64,000 nucleotides of DNA from positions 48,286 through 112,285 of the forward strand of contig UCKU01000026.1 in assembly GCA_900473185.1 (NCBI GenBank), given 5' to 3'. A program made the position numbers and the translations under genes. Shown here piece after piece: positions 53,267 to 61,972 of the stretch. The notes beneath the pieces are model-generated. The model was not told the DNA's origin. It searched no databases and was given only the letters and a program-made list of their open reading frames with translations. Numbering within the stretch: position 1 is the first letter of the stretch; the number at the start of each line of letters is the position of its first letter. This stretch comes from Hyphomicrobiales bacterium (GTDB lineage: Bacteria > Pseudomonadota > Alphaproteobacteria > Rhizobiales > Rhizobiaceae).

Positions 53267-54145
53267 ATGCGACTCCCACCCCTCAACGCGATCCGCGCTT
53301 TTGAAGCTGTCTGTCGTCACGGCAGCATTCTGAAGGCGGCCGAAGAGCTGGGTGTGGTGCGCGGCGCCGTGCGCCAGCAAATATCGACACTCGAAGATCA
53401 CCTCGGCAGCAAGCTCTTCGTGCGTGACGGCCGCAGGCTGGTTCCGACCGAAAAGGCAAGCGCCTTTGCCGAGGCCGCCGGTGCTGCCTTGACCATATTG
53501 AAACGCGCCGCCGATGCGTTCGAGGAGGCGGGCAGGCAGCGCATCCGCCTCGGCGTGCCCTCGGCTTTCGCCGTCTGGTGGCTGATGCCGCGAGCGGCTG
53601 ACATGCAGGCAAGCATTGGCGATATCGAGATCGATATCGTGCCGATGACGGTAGTCGAGCCCTTGTCGCAGCATCCGGATTTCGATGCCGTGATCATGGG
53701 CGGCGAGATCAGATCCTCTGCCGGTATCACCGAGACACGCTTCATGGAGGATGAATTCGGCCCGGTTGCAACGCCCCCAATGGCCGCCAGACTTGCAGGC
53801 GATGTCGCGGCCTTGGCGGAATCGAACATCCTTGTGAGCCGCAGCGCGCCAAAACTCTGGGCGGAATGGTTTGCAGAAAGTGGCACGCCGCCTGTTGCCT
53901 TTTCGCATCTTCGGGAATTTGAGGATCTTCTTCTGGCGGTGAGTGCGGCCCGAGCCGGCCTCGGCGTTGCGCTGGCGCCGAAAGCCTCGATCGAGGACGA
54001 TCTCGCCCGCGGCATTCTTGTCTCCCCTTACGGCTTCATCCGCCGGCCGGCCGGCTACAGCCTCTGCTGCCGGACATCGGATGCGAAACGGCTGGCCCTC
54101 GTAGCGCTCCGCAACTGGCTGCTGCACTCGGGCGGCGCGTCCTGA
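53267..54145 (+). CDS. LysR-family regulator (GcvA-like)
   Basis: About 292 residues. The HTH matches the GcvA/AmpR branch (PPLNAIRAFEAVCRHGSILK, then GAVRQQISTLEDHLGSKLF), with an effector domain from ~90. The start could be the ATG at 53267 or one at 53243; the former begins at the usual MRLPPLNA. It is in the same direction as the adenosylhomocysteinase-like gene, with a terminator hairpin between them, so co-regulation rather than a simple operon is likely. Confidence 0.86.
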   Translation: MRLPPLNAIRAFEAVCRHGSILKAAEELGVVRGAVRQQISTLEDHLGSKLFVRDGRRLVPTEKASAFAEAAGAALTILKRAADAFEEAGRQRIRLGVPSAFAVWWLMPRAADMQASIGDIEIDIVPMTVVEPLSQHPDFDAVIMGGEIRSSAGITETRFMEDEFGPVATPPMAARLAGDVAALAESNILVSRSAPKLWAEWFAESGTPPVAFSHLREFEDLLLAVSAARAGLGVALAPKASIEDDLARGILVSPYGFIRRPAGYSLCCRTSDAKRLALVALRNWLLHSGGAS

Positions 54146-54167
54146 AAGGGCAGTTTTTCTGCCCTTT
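54143..54167 (+). terminator. Hairpin after the GcvA-like gene
   Basis: A perfect 10-bp stem (GAAAGGGCAG at 54143-54152, CTGCCCTTTC at 54158-54167) with a five-T loop; the LysR stop codon (54143-54145) lies in the left arm. Confidence 0.7.
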
Positions 54168-54236
54168 CATCAGAAATATCTCCATGCCCACCCTATCTTT
54201 GCCTCGCTAGAAAAGGGGGGAACGAGAGGGCATGAG

Positions 54237-55394
54237 ATGGAAAAACCTGCGACACGCATGGACTGGATCGGCAATAGCTGCCGCCTGCTGAAGGCAACGG
54301 CGGCGGAATTCGAAAAGACGCGTCCCTTTGCCGGTCTTTCGATCGGCACCGGCATCCATCTGGAGCCGAAGACGGTCGCTCTGCTGATGACCCTGCGGGC
54401 CGGTGGCGCGCGCCTGATCTGTACCGGCAATCTGAACAGCACCCAGCCGGCAACTGTGGAATTCCTGCGCGCGCAGGGCATTACCGTCTTCGCAACCCAG
54501 ACGACCGACCCCGTCGCCCACCACCAGAGCCTTGAAGCCGTCGTTGCCGAAAAACCCGATCTCCTGCTGGACAATGGCGGCGATCTCTTCGCGATCGCAG
54601 CCGAGAGGCCCTACGCCAATTTGCTCGGCGGCACAGAAGAAACGACCTCCGGCCGGACCCGCCTGCTGCCGATGCGCGACAAGCTGGCAATGCCGATCCT
54701 TGTCATCAATGACAGCCCGATCAAGCAGTTTGCCGAAAACCGGCATGCCGTCGGCCAGAGCCTGTTCGAAAGCTACATGCGCTTCACCAACCGCTCTACC
54801 AATGGCAAGCGTGTGACCATCTTCGGTTACGGCGCCTGCGGCAAGGGCACGGCCGCTGCCTTCCGCAATGCCTTCTCGACGGTGAGCGTCGTCGATATCG
54901 ATTCCGTTACCAGCCTTGAGGCACATCTCGACGGCTTCATCACGCCGCTCCGCGAACAGGCGATCCGCTCGGCGGACGTGATCGCCACCGTCACGGGTTT
55001 CCCCGGCATCGTCACTGCCGCCGATCTGCCGCTGATCAAGGACGGCGCGATCCTCATGAACGGGGGTCATTTCCCGCATGAGATCGATGTCCCAGCCTTC
55101 CGCAGCCATCCCGATGTCGTTGACATCGACCGCTACGAGGCCGATTTTATCGAGACCTTCCATCTGAAGGATGGTCGGTCCTTCCACGTGCTCGGTGGCG
55201 GCCATATGGCCAATCTTGCCGGCCCGCGCCCGCTCGGGAACTCGGTCGAATCCATGGACCTCGGCTTCACCCTGCAGGCCCGCTGCCTGGAGCGGGTCGC
55301 AAAGCGCGGTGTCGGCGCCGAATCCTGCATCGTGCCGGTGCCCGCGGACATCGACGCAATGGTCGCGAGCGCCTATCTCGATCTGACGCGCTAA
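54237..55394 (+). CDS. Divergent S-adenosylhomocysteinase-like protein
   Basis: 385 residues against ~430-470 for true AhcY. Family blocks are present but altered: HLEPKTVALLMTLRAGGARL in place of the usual HMTIQTAVL; DNGGDLFAIA; EETTSGRTRL; VINDSPIKQF keeping the NDSxxK lysine; and an NAD loop FGYGACGKGTAAAF. The C-terminal LGGGHMANLAGPRPLGNSVE corresponds to the LxNLGCATGHP region, but the tail that normally ends KPDHYRY is absent. It therefore probably binds NAD and may act on a related thioether or nucleoside, not necessarily adenosylhomocysteine. It stands next to a GcvA-like regulator. Confidence 0.82.
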   Translation: MEKPATRMDWIGNSCRLLKATAAEFEKTRPFAGLSIGTGIHLEPKTVALLMTLRAGGARLICTGNLNSTQPATVEFLRAQGITVFATQTTDPVAHHQSLEAVVAEKPDLLLDNGGDLFAIAAERPYANLLGGTEETTSGRTRLLPMRDKLAMPILVINDSPIKQFAENRHAVGQSLFESYMRFTNRSTNGKRVTIFGYGACGKGTAAAFRNAFSTVSVVDIDSVTSLEAHLDGFITPLREQAIRSADVIATVTGFPGIVTAADLPLIKDGAILMNGGHFPHEIDVPAFRSHPDVVDIDRYEADFIETFHLKDGRSFHVLGGGHMANLAGPRPLGNSVESMDLGFTLQARCLERVAKRGVGAESCIVPVPADIDAMVASAYLDLTR

Positions 55395-55396
55395 AG

Positions 55397-55497
55397 CAAT
55401 TCCAGCAAAAGTGCGTAGCGGTTTTGCGTGTGGAATTGCGTAAAACAAGAAAGCAATTCCAGCAAAAGTGTGTAGCGGTTCTGCGCGTGGAATTGCG
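55397..55497. repeat. Two tandem ~45-bp palindromic intergenic repeats
   Basis: Copy 1 (55397-55441) and copy 2 (55454-55497) lie in the same orientation with a 57-bp period. They differ at only a few bases: GTGCGTAG versus GTGTGTAG, and GGTTTTGCG versus GGTTCTGCG. They fill the gap between the convergent AhcY-like and quinone oxidoreductase genes, beginning 2 bp after the first stop. Confidence 0.9.
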
Positions 55498-55517
55498 GGA
55501 AACGAACAGATAGCGCG

Positions 55518-56504
55518 TCAGATTTCCACGACGACCTTGCCTTCGGCCTGACGACTTTCGAGCAGACCATAGGCTTTTCCCACGTCTGCGAGCGAAAACT
55601 GCCGCGGATCGAGATGCGGCATCAGCGTCCCGGCTTCGACACGCTGTGCGACCCACTTGAGGATTTCGCCGTGATGGGCGCGGTCTTCTCCGGTCAGCAG
55701 CGGCGCCAGCGTGAAGACGCCGGAATAACTGGCGCCCTTGAAGGAGAGCGGCGCCAGCGAATGCATGCCCCAGCCGAGGCTGCTGACGACATGGCCGAAC
55801 TTGGCGACGGCCTGGAAGGCGGCATCGAGGCCCCTTCCGCCGATCGTATCATAGACGATGTCGAATCCTTGCCCGTCGGTATATCGGGCGACAAAATCTT
55901 CAGTCCTCTCCTTCGCATAGTCGATCGGCGTTGCACCAATGCTGCGGATGTATTCGGCCTTCGAACCGCTATCGACGGCATAGACCTCGGCACCGGCAGC
56001 AACTGCCATCTGCACGGCGATATGGCCGACGCCACCGCCGCCACCGATGACCAGCACCTTCTGCCCGGCCTTCACCTGTGTGCGTTCTTCCAGACCTTCC
56101 CAGGCGGTGATCGCGATCAGCGGGAGGGCTGCGGCTTGGCGCATTGATATATTGTGCGGCTTAAGCGCGACGAGATCGGCATCGACAGCCGCGAACTCGG
56201 CAAGCGATCCTTGCAGGCCGCCGACGCCGCCGATCATCCCATAGACTTCGTCACCAGGGCGAAAACCCTCGACGCCGTCGCCAATCGTTTCGACGATCCC
56301 GGCCATGTCGATACCGAGAATGGCAGGCAGGGGATGACGGGCATGCGCTGCTTCGCCGGCGCGGATCTTCAGATCCAGCGGATTGAGCGCCGCCGCCTTG
56401 ATGCGCACGAGGATCTGGCCCGCCTGCGCGACGGGTTTTGCGATATCGGCAATGGTGAATTCGGAATTCTGCGCTTCGACAAGCGCGGCTTTTATCGTGC
56501 TCAT
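55518..56504 (-). CDS. NADPH:quinone oxidoreductase / medium-chain dehydrogenase
   Basis: A 328-residue MDR protein without the structural-zinc cysteines of alcohol dehydrogenases, as in quinone oxidoreductases. The Rossmann motif is VLVIGGGGGVGHIAVQMAVA near residue 150; GIDMAGIVETIGDGVEGFRP and GDEVYGMIGG are the QOR N-domain. It likely reduces quinones or enones with NADPH. It is divergent from the LysR gene starting at 56602, 97 bp away, and is its probable target. Confidence 0.88.
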   Translation of the reverse strand: MSTIKAALVEAQNSEFTIADIAKPVAQAGQILVRIKAAALNPLDLKIRAGEAAHARHPLPAILGIDMAGIVETIGDGVEGFRPGDEVYGMIGGVGGLQGSLAEFAAVDADLVALKPHNISMRQAAALPLIAITAWEGLEERTQVKAGQKVLVIGGGGGVGHIAVQMAVAAGAEVYAVDSGSKAEYIRSIGATPIDYAKERTEDFVARYTDGQGFDIVYDTIGGRGLDAAFQAVAKFGHVVSSLGWGMHSLAPLSFKGASYSGVFTLAPLLTGEDRAHHGEILKWVAQRVEAGTLMPHLDPRQFSLADVGKAYGLLESRQAEGKVVVEI

Positions 56505-56601
56505 GGAACTCTCCTTGGTTTGTTGGACGCAGAATGCCGCATTGAATTCTGAATGGAAATAAAAGATAAAGAATGAATGTCATGCAATTTTGTTTGAGGC
56601 T

Positions 56602-57459
56602 ATGCGCTTGGAATGGAGCGACCTGAAACTCTTCCTGGCAATTGCGCGGCTCGGAACCCTGGGCGCCGCAGCGCGCAGCCTCGGCCTGACGCAGCCGACC
56701 ATGGGACGCCGTCTGCGAGCACTTGAAACCTCGCTCGGCCAGACGCTTTTTCAGCGAACGGCCGACGGTTTTGTCCTGACGGATGAAGGCACGACCGTCT
56801 TTGCCCATGCCGAGCGCATGGAAGAGGAAGCGCTTGGACTGGAGCGCGAGCTCGCCGGCCAGAATAGGCAGCTCGACGGATTGCTGCGCCTCTCCTCTTC
56901 GGACTGGTTCGGCGCCCATGTTCTCTCGCCTGTCCTGGCGGAGTTCTCGGCTGCCTATCCCAAGGTCGTCATCGAGTTGTTGACCGACAGCCGGCTTCTC
57001 AGCCTTTCAAGGCGCGAGGCCGATATCGTCTTCCGGATCGCACCTTTCACCGAGACCGAGGTCATATCCCGCAAGCTTCTGCATGTCGATTACGGTCTCT
57101 ATATCCGTCGCGGTATGCCGCATCCCAGGGCAGGAGATGGCAGAGGCGACCGGCTCGTCACTATGGACGAGGCTTTCGGCGGCATGCCCGATGTCGGCTG
57201 GCTGAAGCGTTTGCTGCCGAAGGCGGACATCGCCATGCGCAGCAACAACAGAGATGTGCAGGCGACCCTCTGCGCCAACGGCGCCGGCCTTGCCGTCCTG
57301 CCGCGCCCGCTCGGCGATTCCATCGTGGCCATCGAACATGTCGATCTCGGCGAAGCACCACCCGGCCGCGACACATGGGTCGGCTATCACCGCGACATGA
57401 AGCGGCTGGCGCGGCTGCGGGCGCTTCTCGATCTCTTCATCGAGCGGCTGGCGGATTAG
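56602..57459 (+). CDS. LysR-family transcriptional regulator
   Basis: 285 residues. The HTH is at ~4-62 (WSDLKLFLAIARLGTLGAAA, then QPTMGRRLRALETSLGQTLF). I chose the ATG at 56602, with GAGG just upstream; a TTG at 56590 is weaker. Divergence from the quinone oxidoreductase suggests control of that gene. The stop overlaps the 3' end of the convergent HxlR gene by 4 bp. Confidence 0.87.
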   Translation: MRLEWSDLKLFLAIARLGTLGAAARSLGLTQPTMGRRLRALETSLGQTLFQRTADGFVLTDEGTTVFAHAERMEEEALGLERELAGQNRQLDGLLRLSSSDWFGAHVLSPVLAEFSAAYPKVVIELLTDSRLLSLSRREADIVFRIAPFTETEVISRKLLHVDYGLYIRRGMPHPRAGDGRGDRLVTMDEAFGGMPDVGWLKRLLPKADIAMRSNNRDVQATLCANGAGLAVLPRPLGDSIVAIEHVDLGEAPPGRDTWVGYHRDMKRLARLRALLDLFIERLAD

Positions 57460-57827
57460 CGCGTCGTTTCACGCTTGCGGGTGAGATGCACCTGGCCCCA
57501 TTTGGCCAGTGCCTCCATGACACTGCGCAGGCTCTTGCCGTGCTCCGTCAGCGCATATTCGACCCGCGGCGGGACTTCGGGATAGATCGTCCGGCTGATG
57601 ACGCCCTGGCTCTCCAGCTCCCGGAGCTGTGTCGTCAGCATGTGCTGGCTCACGCCGGCGATCGCCCGGCGCAATTCGTTGAAGCGGTAGGGGCGGTTCA
57701 CCAGCTGCCAGAGGATGAGCAGTTTCCACTTGCCGCCAAGCACGCTTAGCGTGGCGTCGATTTCCGGCGGCGGTACGGGAAGTTCGCCGATGTTTTCGCA
57801 CGGCGCCTCATTGGTCATATTTTCCAT
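57456..57827 (-). CDS. HxlR-family transcriptional regulator
   Basis: 123 residues, the standard size of HxlR/MarR-like regulators. The winged HTH is VLGGKWKLLILWQLVNRPYR (~32-50) and IAGVSQHMLTTQLRELESQG; the C-terminus (YALTEHGKSLRSVMEALAKW) is the dimer helix. HxlR proteins sense aldehydes, quinones or redox state. It is divergent from DoxX, with a 7-1-7 palindrome in between. The ATG at 57827 is chosen; the frame stays open upstream but loses similarity. Confidence 0.9.
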   Translation of the reverse strand: MENMTNEAPCENIGELPVPPPEIDATLSVLGGKWKLLILWQLVNRPYRFNELRRAIAGVSQHMLTTQLRELESQGVISRTIYPEVPPRVEYALTEHGKSLRSVMEALAKWGQVHLTRKRETTR

Positions 57828-57859
57828 ACTATACCAGAAAATCCATCCTACTTGTGTGA

Positions 57860-57874
57860 TCGATGCAGCATCGA
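57860..57874. promoter_or_regulatory. Palindrome between hxlR-like and doxX genes
   Basis: The perfect inverted repeat TCGATGC-A-GCATCGA lies about midway between the two divergent start codons. It is a candidate HxlR operator; binding is inferred from position. Confidence 0.45.
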
Positions 57875-57915
57875 CATTGTCTCCGGCACAGTCAATCTTG
57901 CAAAGGAAAATACTG

Positions 57916-58293
57916 ATGTCGCTCACTGCAGAAGCCCCCGCCAACAGGTTCAAAACGATCGGTTTTTGGGCGCTTAAGATCGTTTTCGCACTCGCCTTCA
58001 TCGGCGCTGGCAGCGCCAAGATTTATGGCGTCGAAGCCATGGTCGCTGAATTCGACGTCGTCGGCCTCGGCCAGTGGTTCCGCTATTTCACGGGTATCGT
58101 GGAAATCGCCGGCGCAATCCTGCTGCTCCTGCCTCGAACGACCTTCTATGGGGCGGCTCTTCTGACAGCAGTCTGCATCGGGGCGTTCTTTGCCCAGTTC
58201 GCGGTTCTGCACGGGGACGTCATCCACACGATTGTCATGGCGGCAATCCTCGGCGCCATCGCCTGGTTTCGCCGCAAGGACGTGCTGGCCTGA
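57916..58293 (+). CDS. DoxX-family membrane protein
   Basis: 125 residues with four membrane helices (about 13-33, 48-68, 72-95 and 98-118) and the DoxX opening LKIVFALAFIGAGSAKIYGV. Relatives are linked to quinone-dependent redox protection or thiosulfate metabolism, but a reaction for this short type is not known. The ATG at 57916 follows AAAGGA. It is divergent from the HxlR gene, its likely regulator. Confidence 0.87.
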   Translation: MSLTAEAPANRFKTIGFWALKIVFALAFIGAGSAKIYGVEAMVAEFDVVGLGQWFRYFTGIVEIAGAILLLLPRTTFYGAALLTAVCIGAFFAQFAVLHGDVIHTIVMAAILGAIAWFRRKDVLA

Positions 58294-58296
58294 GCC

Positions 58297-59193
58297 TCAG
58301 CGCTCCCAGTAGGGGACCGGGCCGTAAAGTTCGGCCAGAAAATCAATAAACAACCGAACCTTGGCCGGCAGGAATTGCCGGCTTGGGTAAACTGCCGAGA
58401 GCGTGACATTGTGCGAACCCTCGTAGGCCGGCAGCACCTGCACGAGCTTGCCGCTCTTCAGCTCTTCGCCGATATCCCAGGTGGAGCGCAGAGCAATGCC
58501 GAGGCCTGCAATGACTGTTTCACGGATCACCTCGCTTGAATTGGTAATCAGCATGCCCTCCGGGCGCAGGCTGAAGGCCCCATCCGGGCCGTCCAGTCGC
58601 CAGACATCATTGTTGTGGGCCGGCAGACAGCGATGCTGCTTCAACTCTTCGATATGTTTTGGCATGCCATGGGCGGCGACATAATCGGGTGAGGCGCAGA
58701 GCACCCGGCGCACCGGCGCCAGACGGCGGGCAACAAGGCTGGAATCGGTCAGTTCCGCGATCCGGATGGCGAGATCGAAGCCGCCGCCGACGATATCGCT
58801 GAACTCGTCGGTCAGCACCAGATTGATCGCCAGCTCCGGATGCGCCTCCATGAAGGCTTTCAGATAGGGCGCGATATGCATGCGGCCGAAGGAGGTGGGC
58901 GCGGAGATCTTCAGCGTGCCATGCATCTGCGCAGAGCGGCCGGAAATATAGAATTCCGCCTCCTCGATCCCTGCCAGGATGCCGAGAACGCGGTCGTAAA
59001 AACCCTGGCCGGATTCAGTGAGCGAAATCTGCCGCGTCGTGCGCTGCAGAAGCCTTGTACCGAGCCGGTCCTCCAGCCGCTTGATGCGCTTGGAAACGAC
59101 GGCAGGGGAAAAGCCGAGCGCGCGGCCGGCGAGCGACATGCTGCCGGTTGAAACGACCTTGGCAAAGATTTCGAGATCACCCAGATTGGTCAT
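58297..59193 (-). CDS. LysR-family transcriptional regulator
   Basis: 298 residues. The HTH is at ~4-62 (LEIFAKVVSTGSMSLAGRAL, then AVVSKRIKRLEDRLGTRLLQ); the effector domain is CrgA-like, with HGTLKISAPTSFGRMHIAPY near 92. It is divergent from glcD with a 136-bp gap and could control the glycolate operon, though GlcC in E. coli is of the GntR type. The 3' end is 3 bp from the doxX stop. Confidence 0.87.
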   Translation of the reverse strand: MTNLGDLEIFAKVVSTGSMSLAGRALGFSPAVVSKRIKRLEDRLGTRLLQRTTRQISLTESGQGFYDRVLGILAGIEEAEFYISGRSAQMHGTLKISAPTSFGRMHIAPYLKAFMEAHPELAINLVLTDEFSDIVGGGFDLAIRIAELTDSSLVARRLAPVRRVLCASPDYVAAHGMPKHIEELKQHRCLPAHNNDVWRLDGPDGAFSLRPEGMLITNSSEVIRETVIAGLGIALRSTWDIGEELKSGKLVQVLPAYEGSHNVTLSAVYPSRQFLPAKVRLFIDFLAELYGPVPYWER

Positions 59194-59329
59194 AAGCTTT
59201 TATAACTTTTTCCCTTTTGGCATAAGTGCTTAACATTTGCGCCGGTTTCGGGAAAGTGCTAAGCCGAGAGAGCCGGTCACAGGGAGGATTTGTCATCGGT
59301 TTCCGTCATGTTGGCCGAGGGAGAACGCC

Positions 59330-60769
59330 ATGTCCGACGCCATTTCGTTCCTCGCTCCGCGCCCCGACGTTCTTGCGCGCCGCAAGGAAATCGTTGCCGA
59401 TCTCGTCGATCTCCTGCCGCCGGAATGTCTGATCCACGAAGCGCGCGAACTTGTGCCCTTCGAGACAGATGCATTCGTCTCCTACCGCCGCCTGCCGCTC
59501 GCCGTTGCCTTGCCACGTTCGACCGCGGAAGTCGCAGCCATCATGAAATACTGTCATCGCTACGGCATTCCGGTCGTCCCTCGTGGGGCCGGCACCTCGC
59601 TTTCGGGCGGCGCAATTCCGCAGGAAGATGCTGTCGTGCTCGGCCTGTCGAAGATGAACCGTATCCTGGACATCGACTTCGCCAATCGCTGCGCCGTGGT
59701 TCAGGCCGGTGTCACCAATCTCAATATTTCCGAAGCCGTCTCGGCAGACGGTTTCTTCTATGCGCCCGACCCGAGCTCGCAGCTCGCCTGCACGATCGGT
59801 GGCAATATCGGCATGAATTCCGGTGGTGCACACTGTCTGAAATATGGTGTCACGACCAACAACCTGCTCGGCGTCAAGATGGTGCTGACCGACGGCACGG
59901 TGATCGAGCTCGGCGGCAAGGCTCTGGATGCGGCTGGCTACGATCTGCTCGGCCTCGTTTGCGGTCATGAGGGCCAGCTCGGTATCGTCACCGAAGCGAC
60001 GGTACGCCTGATCGCCAAGCCGGAGGGCGCTCGGCCGGTGCTTTTCGGTTTCGAAAGCTCGGAAGAGGCAGGCCGCTGTGTCGCCGACGTCATCGCCGCC
60101 GGCATCATTCCCGTCGCCATCGAATTCATGGACAAGCCGGCGATCGAGATTTGCGAGGCCTTCGCTCATGCCGGCTACCCGCTCGATGTCGGCGCGCTCT
60201 TGATCGTCGAGGTCGAGGGATCGGAAGCGGAAATGGACGACATGCTGAAAAGCATCGTCGACATCGCCCGCAAACACGGCGTCAAGACGGTGCGTGAATG
60301 CCAGTCAGCAACCGAGGCGGCACTGATCTGGAAAGGGCGCAAGTCCGCCTTCGGCGCCACCGGCCGTATCGCCGATTACATCTGCATGGACGGCACTGTG
60401 CCGCTGAGCCAGCTTTCGTCTGTGCTGCAGCGGACGTCAGAGATCGTCGCCGGTTACGGCCTGCGCGTCGCCAATGTCTTCCATGCCGGCGACGGCAATA
60501 TGCATCCGCTGATCCTCTTCAATGCCAATGACCCCGAGGATGCCGCCAAGGCCGAGGCCGCCGGCAACGATATCCTGAAGCTCTGCGTCGATGCCGGCGG
60601 CTGCCTGACTGGCGAGCATGGCGTCGGCATCGAGAAACGCGATCTGATGCGTCATCAATATTCCGAGGCCGATCTTGCCCAGCAGATGGCGGCGCGCGCC
60701 GCCTTCGATCCGCAATGGCTGCTGAACCCTTCCAAGGTCTTCCCGCTCGAGGGGCGTCCTGCTGCATGA
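59330..60769 (+). CDS. glcD: Glycolate oxidase, FAD-binding subunit
   Basis: 479 residues of the FAD_binding_4/FAD-oxidase_C type that, with GlcE and GlcF, oxidises glycolate to glyoxylate. The FAD site is VPRGAGTSLSGGAI near residue 85, with NSGGAHCLKYG and the C-terminal histidine block VFHAGDGNMHPLILF and CLTGEHGVGIEKRDLM. I chose the ATG at 59330 with GAGGGAGAAC upstream; an upstream frame to 59237 is open but unlikely. The stop overlaps the glcE start by 4 bp (ATGA). Confidence 0.95.
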   Translation: MSDAISFLAPRPDVLARRKEIVADLVDLLPPECLIHEARELVPFETDAFVSYRRLPLAVALPRSTAEVAAIMKYCHRYGIPVVPRGAGTSLSGGAIPQEDAVVLGLSKMNRILDIDFANRCAVVQAGVTNLNISEAVSADGFFYAPDPSSQLACTIGGNIGMNSGGAHCLKYGVTTNNLLGVKMVLTDGTVIELGGKALDAAGYDLLGLVCGHEGQLGIVTEATVRLIAKPEGARPVLFGFESSEEAGRCVADVIAAGIIPVAIEFMDKPAIEICEAFAHAGYPLDVGALLIVEVEGSEAEMDDMLKSIVDIARKHGVKTVRECQSATEAALIWKGRKSAFGATGRIADYICMDGTVPLSQLSSVLQRTSEIVAGYGLRVANVFHAGDGNMHPLILFNANDPEDAAKAEAAGNDILKLCVDAGGCLTGEHGVGIEKRDLMRHQYSEADLAQQMAARAAFDPQWLLNPSKVFPLEGRPAA

Positions 60770-61971
60770 TCGATCTGGTGCCTGCAAGCGAAGAAGAAGC
60801 CGCAGCAATCATCCGCGCGCATGCACAAGAGAGGCGTGCGCTCGCCATCAGCGGCGGCGACACGCGTTCTGGTTTTGGCAATGCGGTCGAGGCGGAGGAT
60901 CGCCTGCGCTCGACTGGCCTGTCCGGCATCGTCTCCTACAATCCCGGTGAGATGGTGATGACAGCAAAGGCGGGCACGCCAATCGCCGAAGTCGAGGCGG
61001 CCCTTGCCGAAAACAGCCAGATGCTGGCTTTCGAACCCATGGATCATCGCGCCGTGATGGGCACATCGGGCGAGCCGACGATCGGCGGCGTCTTTGCCGC
61101 CAATGTCTCCGGCCCGCGCCGCTTCGTGGCAGGGGCTGCTCGTGATAGCCTGCTCGGCATCCGCTTCGTCAACGGCAAAGGCGAGATCATCAAGGCAGGC
61201 GGCCGGGTGATGAAGAATGTCACCGGCCTCGATCTGGTGAAACTGCTCGCCGGCTCGCACGGCACGCTCGGCTTCCTGACCGAGGTGACTTTCCGTGTGC
61301 CGCCGCGTGCGAAGACGGAGGAGACTGTCGTCATCTCCGGTCTCAACGATGCCGAGGCCGCGAATGCGATGGCAGCGGCCATGGCTTTGCCTGTGGAGAT
61401 CTCGGGTGCTGCCCACCTGCCTTTGACGGTGACCTGGAAATTTATCGGCGGCAAACTGCCCGAGGGCGAGGCTACGGTGCTGCGTATTGAAGGCCTGCCC
61501 GGCTCGGTGGAATCGCGCGTGGCAAAGCTTCTGTCGGCGATGGCGCCCTTCGGCCAGGTCGCGAGCCTGGATCGGGCCGCCAGCCGCCAGCTCTGGCAGG
61601 AAGTCCGCGATGTGGCGCCCTATGCCGATGGCACCGCCCGACCTGTCTGGCGTGCTTCCGTCGCGCCGGGCATTGGCCATCAGCTTGTTGCAGCCCTGCG
61701 GCTGGAAGTTGGTGTCGATGCTTTCTACGATTGGCAGGGTGGTCTAGTCTGGATGCGCATGGAAGCCGATCCGGAAGCTGATCTGGTCCGCCGCTTCATC
61801 AAGGCGCTCGGCGGCGGCCATGCGACGCTCATTCGCGCCTCGGCTCAGGCAAGAGCGGCGGCGTCAGCCTTCCATCCCGAGGAAGAGGCAGTGGCACTTC
61901 TTTCTCGTCGCGTGAAGGAAAAGTTCGATCCGGCGGGGATCTTCAACCCGGGGAAGATGGCGGGACACTGA
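60766..61971 (+). CDS. glcE: Glycolate oxidase, FAD-binding subunit
   Basis: 401 residues. The shorter FAD_binding_4 partner of GlcD is seen as LAISGGDTRSGFG near residue 28 and GEPTIGGVFAANVSGPRRF near 105, with GGRVMKNVTGLDLVKLLAGS, the characteristic GlcE block. The start is fixed by the 4-bp overlap with glcD, and the gene ends 1 bp before glcF. Confidence 0.94.
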   Translation: MIDLVPASEEEAAAIIRAHAQERRALAISGGDTRSGFGNAVEAEDRLRSTGLSGIVSYNPGEMVMTAKAGTPIAEVEAALAENSQMLAFEPMDHRAVMGTSGEPTIGGVFAANVSGPRRFVAGAARDSLLGIRFVNGKGEIIKAGGRVMKNVTGLDLVKLLAGSHGTLGFLTEVTFRVPPRAKTEETVVISGLNDAEAANAMAAAMALPVEISGAAHLPLTVTWKFIGGKLPEGEATVLRIEGLPGSVESRVAKLLSAMAPFGQVASLDRAASRQLWQEVRDVAPYADGTARPVWRASVAPGIGHQLVAALRLEVGVDAFYDWQGGLVWMRMEADPEADLVRRFIKALGGGHATLIRASAQARAAASAFHPEEEAVALLSRRVKEKFDPAGIFNPGKMAGH

Positions 61972-61972
61972 A

